This document shows positions 47,401-52,190 of a stretch of 64,000 nucleotides of DNA, in pieces. A program made the translations under genes and the position numbers. The DNA is from Agrypnia vestita (taxonomy: Eukaryota > Arthropoda > Insecta > Trichoptera > Phryganeidae). Position 1 is the first letter of the stretch. Every line of letters begins with the position of its first letter. The notes beneath the pieces were generated by a model. The model had not been told where the DNA came from, searched no databases, and saw only the letters and a program-made list of their open reading frames with translations. The stretch covers positions 1 to 64,000 of the forward strand of contig JADDOH010018668.1 of NCBI GenBank assembly GCA_016648135.1, read 5' to 3'.

Positions 47401-49564
47401 AACAACTGTTCTGTAACATCAATCACACAGTCAATGGTCAAATCTCGGGTGAAGGAGAGATTCTTATTCCTAGGTTCGAAGCATTGCATTGTATGTTTAT
47501 TTTTATTAAATAAAGCAAATAAAATTAGATAAAATAATAATTATTAAAAGTGAATGAGATTTTAATATATTTTTTTAAATTACATATCCATTATGCAAAC
47601 AATCAATTTTTATCTATGACTTCTTGATTAGTATAAATTACATCTTAAATCTTGTTAATATTTATTTGTCTATTATGGTGATTAATGTAATAGTTATAAA
47701 TACATATTTAAAAAAAACTCATTGTTTGATGCCATTGTATTGAATAAATACCAACTAGTTTTGACTACCAAACGACTCCTCAGAACATCTGAAATTAAAG
47801 TCCTGATATCCACTGCTGGAAAAACTTTACATGCTCGTGTCCGAACTGTAGATATAAGAGAAACATGCAAAATAGAGGACATATCATAGATGAAATAGAT
47901 CCAGAAGGAGATTCTGGAGGGATCACGTAGCCAGAACACAGTGACAGATTCGTGCATACAGCAGCTAATGAAATCCCCTCTGGACAATGCCCACCGGGAA
48001 GAAGACCGAAACCTCGTCATCACAGGAGGCGTAGTTTTCTGTCCTAAGATCGACTGACCAAAGATCGACAGATCTAATAAAAGAAAAAGAAGTGGAAGAA
48101 GTAGTTTCGGCTCAGAGATAAGCCTTATTAGGTTTGAATATATACTGTAAATTTATTTAAGTACCTATATATTCAACCCTAATGAAGGCTCAGCTTCGAG
48201 ACGAATCTAGTTGGTATTTTATTTAATATTTAATTTTATTCATGTAAAAGTTAACATTTTTTGGTGCTACCTAGTTTCCTATTATTTAAACACAGTGAAA
48301 ATACGTTGGGTATTAAGCTATACTTAATCTTATTGGATTCAGTAGAAACAAGAAAAAAATTTAATGTAGGAATCTCCTAGTAATAAATAAAATCCATCCT
48401 ACCTACTATTGCAATTCATTGGTTATCAGCTTTGAACTTTCCATAACTCTGCAAGATTGATTAATATAACTAAAGACCAGGGGCGTGCAGTGGAAACAAG
48501 AAGCGTGACTTTTTCCTGAGCATATATTTTGAAAAGAAACCGAAATAAGAGATATATCTACTAATATTCAAATCAAAATAATTAACATTATATTCAGATT
48601 TTAATATTTCATCATATTCTGCTAGTTAAATATTTAATTTCGTTATTTTTTCTCAAATATACGGTTACATAAAAGTCATGCTTCTTAATCCCACTGCACG
48701 CGCCTGCTAAAGACACACTTAGCATCATGCTGTTTCATTTTAATTTATTTTCATGTTATAATCGCGCCGTTTCTCTCCAGAGGAAGTCGATGAGAGCTCC
48801 ACAATATTCTTTCCTATTAAACCTCTCTTGATCACTTTCACACATAAATAGTCGAATATGGCCATCTTCAAATATGTGGTAAATGTGTGTATTAAATTGT
48901 TAAACTCCACTATGTAGTAAACTTTCAATAAATTGGTCGCAGTTTACAAACTCACCCCAGATATTGAAAAAATGGATACCACCGTATAAAAAATAAACAA
49001 ACAAATTTTTATAATCTTCTAACATTAAAGGCCGCCATGAGGGTTAAATATTTGTATATTTTTATCTGGAGGGCAAAAAAAAGACATAAAAAATACACTT
49101 GACTTGAAAAAAAAACAAAAAAAATGATCTACTAACCAATTAAAGGTTCCCACAAAAATACCCAACATCGTACATTGTACTAAGGATTTCTTATTTGACT
49201 TTATTACAAATAATAATAAAAAGATAAATCTAAAAAAAATAGTAATACTGAATACTTAGAATAACACGTGTAGTTTTTGAAAAGATCTAAGAGTTGTCGC
49301 ATGGTTAAAATAAATTAAAATAACAAATAAAAATAACAAATAAAAATAACAATAGATTAAAATACTTTCAAAAACAGTTTTTTTGAAATGGTTAATTTAA
49401 ACCATTTTTTGAAATGGTTAATTTAAACCATTAAAAAAAATAGAAATAATAAAAAAAATTGTTTAAAAATTATTTTACCTATCCAAAATTGCTCCCCCGC
49501 ACCCCGCGCACCCTTCGGGTGGTGCCGGAGATCTCTCGGGAACTCCGTCCCTATCCTTGAGCAT
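17277..49564 (-). CDS. ap: apterous / Lhx2-Lhx9-type LIM-homeodomain transcription factor (whole gene)
   Basis: Six coding exons (49564-49479, 42935-42801, 36668-36432, 35236-35103, 21746-21508, 17474-17277) join with matching phases into 1029 bases, i.e. 342 residues plus stop. LIM1 is residues 19-71 (C19, C22, H40, C43, C46, C49, C68, D71). LIM2 is 81-134 (C81, C84, H103, C106, C109, C112, C131, H134). The basic KGRPRKRK linker is 169-176 and the homeodomain about 232-291 (W279, F280, N282, R284). LIM domains recruit the Chip/Ldb cofactor; the homeodomain binds TAAT-type sites. Known roles of the family are dorsal wing/appendage identity and neuronal fate. Linker and homeodomain are closer to Lhx2/9-like apterous paralogues than to Drosophila Ap, as far as memory allows. 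It is shorter than typical members, so 5' exons may be missing. Confidence 0.93.
17560..17706. mobile_element. GCCGGCAAAC-ended MITE, copy 1
   Basis: TIRs TTGCCGGCAAACTTCTTGAA and TTCAAGATGTTTGCCGGCTA surround a short core containing GACAAAATTTGGGTCTCT. Copies at 50824-50958 and 58888-59019 carry the core in the opposite orientation. Located in the last apterous intron, 86 bases from exon 6. Confidence 0.8.
17710..19780. other. Apterous last-intron sequence, no gene seen
   Basis: AT-rich. A 10-bp-stem palindrome (AGCTCCAAGG ... CCTTGGAGCT) lies at about 17899-17929. A LINE-tail-like stretch (TTTCAGCTCGATTGGATCAC) is at about 18385. GC-richer sequence of unknown nature lies at 18900-19090. 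Confidence 0.4.
19791..19840 (-). repeat. 15-bp minisatellite, about 3 units
   Basis: On the minus strand the units read GGGCA(A/G)T(C/T)GG(C/T)T(T)ATC. It is the same 15-base motif as the longer array at 45778-45927, in the opposite orientation. Two distant, inverted occurrences suggest that a mobile element carries it. Confidence 0.6.
19905..20035 (+). repeat. Dispersed repeat, TCGTCTCTGTGAGAC family (copy)
   Basis: Contains TTGTAAGCCCTGAGCCATCG, GAGACTTCCATCCA and CTTCGTCTCTGTGAGACTTC, repeated almost exactly at 20458-20560. Diverged relatives are at 28088-28160, 52330-52450 and 53230-53350. Function unknown; non-coding. Confidence 0.65.
20458..20560 (+). repeat. Dispersed repeat, TCGTCTCTGTGAGAC family (copy)
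   Basis: About 90% identical by eye to 19910-20015. It is preceded by TGATCACTTAAGCCAGCTG, which also precedes the copies at 52350 and 53235. That places the family's conserved order as TGATCACTTAA..CAGC, TAAGCCCT, GTCTCTGTGAG. Confidence 0.65.
20683..20901 (+). other. Unidentified 72-codon open frame
   Basis: Begins MVPKSLGININYLLKVKNIS and is Lys/Asn-rich. It is followed by a frame with an AKAYVVLMMMM-like end caused by a GATGATGAT run near 21030. Such (GAT)n tails end several LINEs in this window (e.g. 38505-38525), so this may be the 3' end of a retrotransposon. No domain is recognised. Confidence 0.25.
21508..21746 (-). CDS. ap: apterous exon 5: homeodomain helices 1-2
   Basis: Acceptor TTCTTGCCAG|AGATAC, donor TTGCAG|GTATTT; 239 bases. 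Encodes a Ser-rich lead (MESLSYDSSVASPSS), then RTKRMRTSFKHHQLRTMK, SYFAINQNPDAKDLKQLAQK and TGLSKRVLQ, nearly identical to apterous/Lhx2/9 homeodomains. The first codon is completed by one G from exon 4, giving Glu198. Confidence 0.96.
22135..22235. repeat. Foldback with hammerhead-like arms (degenerate)
   Basis: GACCTCTCTGGCCGACATTTC on the left is inverted as GAAACGTTGGTCAGAGAGGTC on the right. On the minus strand the left arm has ATGATGA (22168-22174), a paired GGGCCC..GGGATCC stem II and GAAAT (22143-22147). The right arm on the plus strand has only TGAAGAACACGAAACG. See the hammerhead finding. Confidence 0.5.
22772..22826 (-). pseudogene. Reverse-transcriptase palm scrap (YADD)
   Basis: The minus strand encodes VITSCLLYADDAV, the catalytic YADD box of LINE reverse transcriptases with its usual upstream context. 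Similarity ends where the MITE at 22828 begins. Too short to assign to a clade. Confidence 0.55.
22828..23061. mobile_element. hAT-like MITE with 8-bp target duplication
   Basis: Ends TAGTGATGG and GACGTCACTA are inverted. The flanking octamers ATCATAAT (22820-22827) and ATTATAAT (23062-23069) match at 7 of 8 bases, typical of hAT superfamily insertion. Length 234; internal blocks ATCGGTAC and TCTTAGTTACTAGACATCGG are shared with copies at 50-169 and 59639-59868. Inserted next to a LINE scrap. Confidence 0.75.
23132..23510 (+). other. GC-richer block, possible solo-LTR-like sequence
   Basis: Begins TGTGGCGGATACGCCTCGCC, has GTGAATACA/AATACAGT signals near its end and a TTACAACA end. The overall composition fits an insect retrotransposon LTR, but no direct repeat partner or target duplication was found. 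Weak call. Confidence 0.25.
24391..24758. mobile_element. MITE with TIR TATAAAGGGTTATTTGGAAA
   Basis: Left end TATAAAGGGTTATTTGGAAA and right end TTTCCAAATAACCCTTTATA are perfect inverses. Further inverted blocks are CGCAGGACTGTA/TACAGTCCTGCA and GAGTCGAAAATGTCCAAGC/GCTTGGACATTTTCGACTC. The centre holds a separate small palindrome around GGAGATATG (about 24495-24530). It is the best-preserved member of the family also seen at 10005, 14210, 29870 and 63915. Confidence 0.85.
25216..25680. mobile_element. Foldback element A with hammerhead-like arm
   Basis: Left arm AATTTTAATTAAACATTTTG...GTCTACCGGTTTCGATACCAC is inverted as GTGGTATCGAAACCGGCAGAC...AATTAAAATT on the right (about 75 bases). The left arm carries a complete hammerhead core on the minus strand. 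The right arm keeps only the stem II 3' side, GAAAC and helix III. No coding content in between. Confidence 0.75.
25273..25312 (-). ncRNA. Hammerhead ribozyme motif, type I layout (element A)
   Basis: Read on the minus strand: CTGATGA at 25308-25302, stem II GATAC/GTATC closed by a GGTG loop, GAAAC at 25286-25282, helix III as the palindrome ACCGGT, cleavage-site A, and stem I CGTC/GACG. Every core nucleotide of the hammerhead consensus is present. The helix III is minimal, as in Penelope-like elements and retrozymes, where dimers are thought to be the active form. Activity is not shown by sequence. Confidence 0.72.
26300..26950. other. GC-richer block with TATA-like motif, possible promoter or LTR
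   Basis: CCATATAAATATAT near 26383, GC-rich CGCGCGCGG sequence at 26590-26700, several AATAAA-like motifs (26728, 26790), ending CACGACACGTGACA. Such content within an AT-rich intron could be an alternative promoter or lncRNA start, or a solo LTR. No second copy or target duplication was found. Confidence 0.3.
27392..27632. repeat. Perfect 105-bp inverted repeat around an assembly gap
   Basis: 27392-27496 and 27526-27632 are inverse copies (for example ACTACGCATGGCTAACACAT against ATGTGTTAGCCATGCGTAGT) separated only by 29 Ns (27497-27525). (TA)n runs lie just outside at 27358-27390. Either a real palindrome that broke the assembly or a scaffolding artefact. Confidence 0.9.
27497..27525. other. 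Assembly gap (29 N)
   Basis: Run of undetermined bases at the exact centre of the inverted repeat described at 27392-27632. Confidence 1.
27640..29860. other. Intronic sequence, no gene seen
   Basis: Mostly AT-rich. A GC-richer patch at 27770-27910 contains CCGCCTGCCGCCCGCCACCC-like sequence. A diverged TCGTCTCTGTGAGA repeat copy is at 28088-28160. Nothing else is supported. Confidence 0.4.
29870..30205. mobile_element. Decayed MITE pieces, AAGTC(A)GAAATAT family
   Basis: Two partial matches, AAGTCAGAAATATGGAAAAAA with CGCAAACTTTGACG (29892) and GAGAAATATTGAAAAAACGC with AACTTTGCCCC (30090), ending AAACACCCTATATATTA. Both belong to the 24391-24758 family but are rearranged. Confidence 0.45.
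30222..30270. repeat. Perfect 21-bp-stem hairpin
   Basis: TGTGTTAAGTTTACGGATAC(G) is followed after the 7-base loop AGAGGGG by its exact inverse. No larger element could be drawn around it. Confidence 0.9.
30715..30890 (+). pseudogene. LINE C-terminal fragment
   Basis: Encodes GSLRWFGHVERVTEERMVRK-type sequence (LRWFGHVER), a hallmark of the region after the reverse transcriptase in insect LINEs, then RGRRGMTRLTRYWKM. No frame-maintaining continuation. Confidence 0.6.
31120..31430. repeat. Three imperfect about 100-bp tandem units
   Basis: Each unit starts with ATTTATAATGCT or ATTTTATAATGCT (31126, 31227, 31328) and ends with AAGAGAATAAAT-like sequence. Middles are diverged. A related duplication (AATGTTTCCAATT...) follows at 31475-31670. 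Confidence 0.6.
31663..32442 (+). other. Unrecognised open frames in the second LIM-side intron
   Basis: Frames at 31663-31896 (MLNYYVRSPQQPLSLRAKMY...) and 32094-32442 carry no domain I know and no clear splice sites. They might be decayed retrotransposon or chance frames. Confidence 0.15.
33165..33347 (-). mobile_element. tRNA-derived SINE, copy 1
   Basis: On the minus strand a Pol III A box (TGGTGTAGCGG, 33346-33336) and B box (GGTTCGAGCCC, 33302-33292) are 34 bases apart, as in tRNA genes, with GGCGCTCGCCTAATGATGTG between. The body runs to an ATTTAAAAAAAA tail at 33165. The copy at 53665-53816 shares head, body and tail. Confidence 0.8.
33505..33655 (+). pseudogene. LINE C-terminal fragment
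   Basis: Encodes RIVRNIYDARVDGIRNKRWP and LKPWESKENLRSKSL, resembling the tail of an insect LINE ORF2 (VRNIYDARVDG..GRP). No longer frame. Confidence 0.4.
34035..34225 (+). pseudogene. LINE 3' fragment with (GAT)n-like tail
   Basis: KMKWEWAGQVTN- then RGSEK- and FHPVNGRWLMMM-like codons, i.e. the AGHVAR and WL..D tail of LINE ORF2 with two stops, ending in GATGATGAT. Confidence 0.55.
34330..34812 (-). repeat. GGTACAGATTTG satellite element, inverted copy
   Basis: Two to three units inverse to those at 1380 (CAAATCTGTACCGT, CAAATTTTGCATACTTATTC and so on), then AACCTTTGTTTTCTCCCACA and a terminal ACGCCGGGTTCGAATAGCTAGT, matching the right terminus of the element at 55613-56067. Confidence 0.7.
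34846..34924. repeat. Two adjacent hairpins
   Basis: TGTAGGTATTTTATAAATAA region folds on AAAATACCTACA. Directly after, ATTATACTCTCCATAAG pairs with CTTATGGGGAGTATAAT (17-bp stem, one G-T-type mismatch, 18-base loop). Confidence 0.65.
35103..35236 (-). CDS. ap: apterous exon 4: linker
   Basis: Acceptor TATATTTTAG|GTCAAG, donor ACGCTGG|GTAGGT; 134 bases with one base carried over at each end. Encodes SSGSPNQYFSVGPVQ, KGRPRKRKSQ and DSLQVQAMRMSNNTL. The GRPRKRK basic block between LIM2 and the homeodomain is shared by apterous and Lhx2/Lhx9 and may act as a nuclear-localisation or AT-hook-like element. Phases match exons 3 and 5 exactly. Confidence 0.93.
35530..35660 (+). pseudogene. LINE C-terminal fragment
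   Basis: Encodes KWFVKWFGHVERARK (WFGHVER motif) before stops. A short scrap of a LINE ORF2 tail 300 bases upstream (by gene direction) of apterous exon 4. Confidence 0.5.
36432..36668 (-). CDS. ap: apterous exon 3: LIM2 domain
   Basis: Acceptor TTTGTCCACAG|AATGTT, donor ATGTTCAG|GTGAGA; 237 bases. Encodes MFCVKRCSRCQAGISANELV, MRAKDLVFHLSCFTCSSCGV and GMRDAAIYCRPHYE with all eight zinc ligands (C-x2-C, H-x2-C, C-x2-C, C-x2-H). One base joins AG of exon 2 to make Arg74; AG at its end joins G of exon 4 to make Arg153. GC-rich relative to the introns. Confidence 0.96.
36793..37185. repeat. Direct duplication, about 180-240 bp units
   Basis: 36793-36977 and 37036-37184 share in order GTATAATTNTAA, GTTTAGTAC, TTAGAACTTTCTCTTT, CTCTACATAATNA and CACTCACCTGTCCTACCACA. 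The second unit lacks an internal stretch. An intronic tandem duplication. Confidence 0.75.
37645..37762. mobile_element. Small palindromic MITE (copy 2)
   Basis: ACAGTCAATACTTAATGAAT and the inverse ATTTAAGTTTTGACTCTGTA flank ACGCTTAAAAGTA / GCACGCTTTTAAAGCGTACT. Same family as 14085-14197. Confidence 0.65.
37785..38530 (+). pseudogene. Non-LTR retrotransposon 3' end (RT thumb to tail)
   Basis: The frame runs NQLKTKYMAVG, FTYLGSLITSNN (FxYLG motif), EEIQKSIVSANR, a stop, then RPVLTYAAKTWVLTK (PVLxYxxxTW motif), FERKILRRIFGP, LRWLAHVDRMSE and GRRSLGGPKLR, and in another frame ELWNWRELALDRDEWR. This is the canonical C-terminal order of insect RTE/Jockey-like ORF2. It ends in a (GAT)n tract typical of a LINE 3' tail. 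At least one stop and one frameshift; non-functional. Lies in the third-to-second exon intron of apterous, on the opposite strand. Confidence 0.85.
38588..38625 (-). repeat. Degenerate hammerhead-like motif
   Basis: Minus strand: CTGACGA (38616-38610), short A/U stem II, GAAAC (38594-38590) and palindromic ACATGT. One core change (CTGACGA for CTGATGA), and stem I pairing is weak. A partial relative (CGATCGTCAGGGGTGTGTTT) is at about 63208. Confidence 0.35.
39655..39855. repeat. Imperfect about 60-bp tandem repeat, T-rich
   Basis: Units share ATTTCATTTTNTTGTAATTTT-like sequence followed by GTTGCTTCTTGA/TTTNAGA and ATNATTATTT. About three to four diverged units. Confidence 0.5.
40057..40102 (-). 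repeat. Degenerate hammerhead-like motif (F family)
   Basis: Minus strand: GGCC, then TTGATAA (40097-40091, from CTGATGA), a CCCTGCAAAGG stem-loop, CCGAAAT (GAAAT 40070-40066), then GGCC pairing for stem I. It shares GCCGTGTTTTTC upstream and the stem II sequence with 63753-63804, showing a dispersed family. Confidence 0.4.
41994..42764. mobile_element. Possible TIR element, CCCCATGGC ends
   Basis: Left ACCCCATGGCAAGAAATTGT and right ACAACTTCTCGCCATGGGGT are inverted over about 40 bases (TTGTTAAGTAACATT/AATGTTAGTTAACAA). The 770-base interior is AT-rich without coding capacity. It ends 37 bases before apterous exon 2's donor. No clear target duplication was found. Confidence 0.55.
42801..42935 (-). 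CDS. ap: apterous exon 2: second half of LIM1
   Basis: Acceptor TGATTGGCAG|GTACTA, donor TACTATAG|GTAAAA; 135 bases. Encodes YYLLAADRQWHAPCLRCCEC, RLPLDSELTCFARD and RNIYCKDDYY. It provides the H-x2-C, C-x2-C and C-x2-D zinc ligands of LIM1; the first C-x2-C lies in exon 1. Nearly identical in pattern to Lhx2/Lhx9 (DRYYLLA, CCEC, SELTCFA). Confidence 0.96.
   Translation of the reverse strand, partial: VLPAGRRQAMARALPALLRVPPAAGLGAHLLRQGPQHLLQGRLL
43338..43379 (-). ncRNA. Hammerhead ribozyme motif (element B, left arm)
   Basis: Minus strand: CTGATGA (43375-43369), stem II GACTCA/TGAGTC with GTTG loop, GAAAC (43351-43347), helix III palindrome ACTAGT, cleavage-site U, stem I AACC/GGTT. All core positions match the hammerhead consensus. 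Confidence 0.72.
43843..43883 (+). ncRNA. Hammerhead-like motif (element B, right arm)
   Basis: CTGATGA (43847-43853), the same GACTCA/TGAGTC stem II, GAAAC (43871-43875). Helix III is shortened (CTGGTT instead of TAGTTGGTT), so this arm's copy has probably lost the cleavage site. Stem I AACC/GGTT remains. Confidence 0.5.
44106..44365. repeat. Foldback with about 115-bp arms
   Basis: AAAAATGTACTTTGTTTTCA and ATTGAAAATATCAACATG on the left are inverted as CATGTTGATATTTTCAAT and TGAAAACAAAGTACATTTTT on the right, meeting at AAAATCGATTTT near 44233. Arms about 85% identical by eye; no coding content. Confidence 0.8.
45284..45332 (-). ncRNA. Hammerhead-like motif (element C, left arm)
   Basis: Minus strand: CTAATGA (45328-45322, one change from CTGATGA), stem II GAGAGGG/CTCCTCTC with ACTGC loop, GAAAC (45301-45297), helix III palindrome ACTATAGT, then A and stem I TAC/GTA. 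Confidence 0.55.
45350..45395 (+). ncRNA. Hammerhead-like motif (element C, right arm)
   Basis: CTGATGA intact (45354-45360), stem II GAGAGGG/CTCTTCTC, GAAAC (45381-45385), helix III slightly decayed (ACTAAAGT). The complementary damage in the two arms points to one ancestral intact ribozyme. Confidence 0.55.
45778..45927 (+). repeat. 15-bp minisatellite, about 9-10 units
   Basis: Units of GGGCAATCGGCTGTC with substitutions (GGGCAATCAGCTGTC, GGTCAATGGGCTGTC, GGGCAATTAGCTTTC and so on). As a frame it gives a five-residue repeat (SGNQL, SGNRL), likely incidental. Same motif inverted at 19791-19840. Confidence 0.85.
46145..46960 (+). pseudogene. Non-LTR retrotransposon, RT palm to C-terminus (decayed)
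   Basis: Encodes EVGAKMDGLTISCLLYADDA, VLVAKCEADLQCLVSWM (YADD catalytic box and following helix), a stop, then LKVNVSK, ISKGKNVRNEINGALNLIMA and KEVRLAVHNSILLPVLI (thumb region), and degraded MRSLRR, GKPLVHRVR and LRRLVMWNA. Several stops and frameshifts. Same strand sense as other LINE tails here, antisense to apterous. Confidence 0.75.
47735..47795 (-). repeat. Degenerate hammerhead-like arm fragment
   Basis: Minus strand CTGAGGA, a GTC..GTC stem II remnant, AAAAC and ACTAGTTGGTATTTATT; the outer part equals the outer arm at 48205-48230. At least two core positions are changed. Confidence 0.35.
48100..48240. mobile_element. Foldback D with hammerhead-like arms
   Basis: Left GGCTCAGAGATAAGCCTTAT, TAGGTTTGAATATATA and right TATATATTCAACCCTAATGA, AGGCTCAGCTTCGAG are inverse. 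Left arm (minus): CTAATAA (48131-48125), stem GGCT/AGCC, GAAAC (48108-48104). Right arm (plus): CTAATGA (48179-48185), stem GGCTC/GAGAC, GAATC, CTAGTTGG. Both cores decayed but orientation is again outward. Confidence 0.5.
48245..49478. other. Apterous first-intron end, AT-rich
   Basis: No exon or element recognised. A short tandem/palindromic unit (AAATGGTTAATTTAAACCAT, twice) lies at about 49385-49432, just 50 bases from the exon 1 donor. Confidence 0.45.
49479..49564 (-). CDS. ap: apterous exon 1 (first recognised): start of LIM1
   Basis: Donor TTTTGGATAG|GTAAAA. Encodes MLKDRDGVPERSPAPPEG and CAGCGGAILD, ending AG that joins exon 2 to give DRYYLLA. CAGCG is the first zinc pair of LIM1. 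ATG at 49564 keeps the frame open; an in-frame TGA lies ten codons upstream. However, CTGAATCCAG|TCATG two bases before the ATG is a possible acceptor, and related proteins have a longer N-terminus, so this could be an internal exon. The LIM identity is firm; the start is not. Confidence 0.85.
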
Positions 49565-49981
49565 GACTGGATTCAGAAACGAACACCGAACTCACTGTTG
49601 AGAATCACTGGTTAATCACAAAAATTTCGGACGTCATTGATATAGTGATAACTACTATCAAACGTGTTCCATGATTTTTTTACATTGATAACGCAGCAAA
49701 ATGAAAACGTCGCAAGTGAAAATATTTTAACGATATGGTATTAAACTTTTTTAGGCGAGAAATAAAATTATTTGATTGAAATAATGTTCATATTTTAGTT
49801 AAAGATTTTTTTATATTCACCGAGAGTTTATTAACAGTCAATAAACATTTATTATAATCATTCGGATATAAAGAAATGAGAACAGAAATGATTTGTAAAA
49901 CTCGCAATTATCGCAAATTGCAATTGACATTTTTAGTGTTGTAATTTATGAATTTCGTTTAATGTAGACAAAAAAAAAATA

Positions 49982-50203
49982 GTGGTGTGTGTCGAGGGTT
50001 GGAAACTAATTTCACAATGTCCGAACTGTCAATGGTTAGCGATCTGCGTCCGCGGCTGTGACGAACGCGTATCCCGACGCCGCCCTGCCGACTGGCGGCG
50101 CCGGCGGAGAGCGTCCCGGCGCTCCTCCCCCCCCATCATCCCCTCCAGACCCGAGGGGTGGGAACTCGAGCCGGGTGCATCCCCAAGAACGTGGCAGCCG
50201 TGA
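49982..50203. promoter_or_regulatory. GC-rich island upstream of apterous exon 1
   Basis: A sharply GC-rich, CpG-containing block (for example GGCGGCGCCGGCGGAGAGCG near 50093) in an AT-rich setting, 420 bases upstream of exon 1 by gene direction. It has open frames on both strands, as GC-rich DNA does, but none resembles a known protein. Promoter or 5' UTR exon of apterous is the likeliest reading. Confidence 0.4.
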
Positions 50204-50321
50204 TATTTGATTTTGCCAAGTCTCGCGTTGAAAATGGTCAAGTGAACGCGATGCGTAGAAAAAGGAAAAGAAAATAAATTAAAACACGATATCCGGGAAG
50301 AAGATGAGAGTTTTCGTCAAG

Positions 50322-50385
50322 TAGTCTGTTACTCCGAGAGTTAAGACTCTCGCCTAGCGATCCGACGGCCGGTGGTTCGAGAAGA
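50322..50385 (+). mobile_element. tRNA-like SINE head
   Basis: TAGTCTGTTACTCCGAGAG resembles an A box region and GGCCGGTGGTTCGAG a B box, with ACTCTCGCCTAGCGATC between (CTCGCCTA is shared with the SINEs at 33165 and 53665). The body beyond it is not recognisable. Confidence 0.5.
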
Positions 50386-50823
50386 AGAATCGTTAAGCTG
50401 AAAATTGTAAGAATATGACGTAGATACTTATACAAGAATATTATTATACAAGAAATCCAAAGAGTAGAACAGCAAAAAAATTACAGAATTGACAATACAG
50501 TAAAGATAGTACAGTTTAAAATGGCGGCGTGAAGTATATAAGATAATACACAATTTAGAAAAAGGAGATGTGAAGTATATACAAAGTTAAACAAATAGGT
50601 ATAATAATTTGTTTATGATTGCATTATGAATCAGGACGGCAGGGTGTGGAGTTTTTAGTAGCGAATCTTTATATTGTGCCGAGCTGAAATTAAAAATATC
50701 ACAGATATGCGCATGGTGTTACCTAGCTTATGCGTCTGGGTACAAGAGGGTTAAAATGCGAGCTGGTTCTAGTGTTGTCACAATAAGATTAATTAAAAAA
50801 ATTAACTTAAAAGTATTAATAAA

Positions 50824-50958
50824 GTAGCCGGCAAACATCTTGAAATTTTACGGCCTAGTGGGGGGAAATTTGCGCATGTCCCGTTCCACCAAAGAGACCC
50901 AAATTTTGTCTTCTGCGCATTCCCCCACTACGCCAAAAAAGTTTGCCGGCAACTGTAC
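50824..50958. mobile_element. GCCGGCAAAC-ended MITE, copy 2
   Basis: TAGCCGGCAAACATCTTGAA and AAAAAAGTTTGCCGGCAACT ends with core AGACCCAAATTTTGTCTTCT. Opposite core orientation to copy 1 at 17560. Confidence 0.8.
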
Positions 50959-50972
50959 CAGTATTAAGTATA

Positions 50973-51008
50973 CCCTGATGAAGGAACTTTGTTTCCGAAA
51001 CCGGTTGG
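50973..51008 (+). ncRNA. Hammerhead-like motif, single copy
   Basis: CTGATGA (50975-50981), stem II GGAA/TTCC, GAAAC (50997-51001), helix III palindrome ACCGGT. Stem I is short (CC/GG, then mismatches). Lies 15 bases after the MITE at 50824-50958. Confidence 0.5.
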
Positions 51009-51455
51009 CTTTACCAAAAATAAAGTAATGATGAACTATGTCAATTTGTTTAATTATATTCATAATGAATAATGACAAAGTATATAATAGCAAAATACAG
51101 CAGTAAAATATATGAGTAATTTAGTACTATTATTGCTTCCAGGGGAGGAGTCTCTCTCATCGCTAATTATATATATCGGCCATTAACGGAAACAAGTCAA
51201 GGATTGGAGAAGTGTAGTGCCTAATTAATTACTTAATTATGGTGTGCAGTATTAAATAATTATATTTTTAATTAAAATGTTGCACCGTGAAGTAACGTTC
51301 GCATCTCTATTATTTCCATTAATAATTCATAATTTAGGGGTTTTGTACTCAAGTGCATGCTAGTCTTGACAAGGTTAACACGCATGTGATAAATATTGGT
51401 GAAAAGTTAACAGTACTATGGTTGTGGTATACAGTGTTGTGAAGTATATAGTGTT

Positions 51456-51500
51456 GGCCCTGATGAAGTGACGGGTACGTCTCAAAACCGGTAGACCTAA
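51456..51500 (+). ncRNA. Hammerhead-like motif, single copy
   Basis: CTGATGA (51460-51466), stem II GTGACG/CGTCTC with GGTA loop, then AAAAC (51484-51488) where GAAAC is expected, and palindromic ACCGGT followed by A and GACC. One core base is altered; sequence otherwise close to element A. Confidence 0.45.
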
Positions 51501-51509
51501 AATCTGGTA

Positions 51510-52190
51510 GCGGTTTATACTCATTTAACTAACACTGTTATAATATCTAACCACAAAGTTAATGCTTTAAATATTAATAATATACCTATATTCTTATTAA
51601 TTATATAAATATTTAACTATTAAATATGTTTATTGCTGCTTTTCTCTCAAATAGTGGACATTGTTGCTTTTGCTATTTACATTTTACATACTTGGATATT
51701 GCTATCTTTGTATGTAGTTTCAGTCTAAAATCGACGTCAACATATGTATGAAGCGGCCATTTTGTCACGTGACACATCCTTGGGAGTTGATTGGTTGCAG
51801 TGGACATTACTGCCTATGCTTTCCATATTACGACACGAGAATATTGCTGTTTTTGCTTTTAATATAAAATATATTTTAAAATCTCGAATTCTGTACATTC
51901 TAAATCAGTAGTTCCCGGTAACGGCATTCAAAACATTTTAGAAATTTTTTGAATACCGCTGCCTTTGCTCTTACACCCCTCAATTAATTTTCGTCCCCCC
52001 ATATAAAAAATATTTAAGGCAAGTCGATCATATCGACAAAAAAATTATTTTAGAATATTTTGAGTCTGTCCAAATTTTTCAAGAACATTACTGGATTTTA
52101 TTCCAGGGGGACATGATTAATCAAGACATATTATGGATGCTAATATATATTGCTTTAAAAATTCCCATAAAAAATATAAATACGTCATTT
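51510..52190. other. No recognised gene
   Basis: AT-rich; no repeat partner or coding feature was seen within it. Confidence 0.4.

Noticed and set aside
49982..50241. Arg-rich frames (70-73 codons) on both strands of the GC island
   Set aside because: Arg/Pro/Ser-rich composition is what GC-rich DNA gives in any frame; no start, splice or family evidence.
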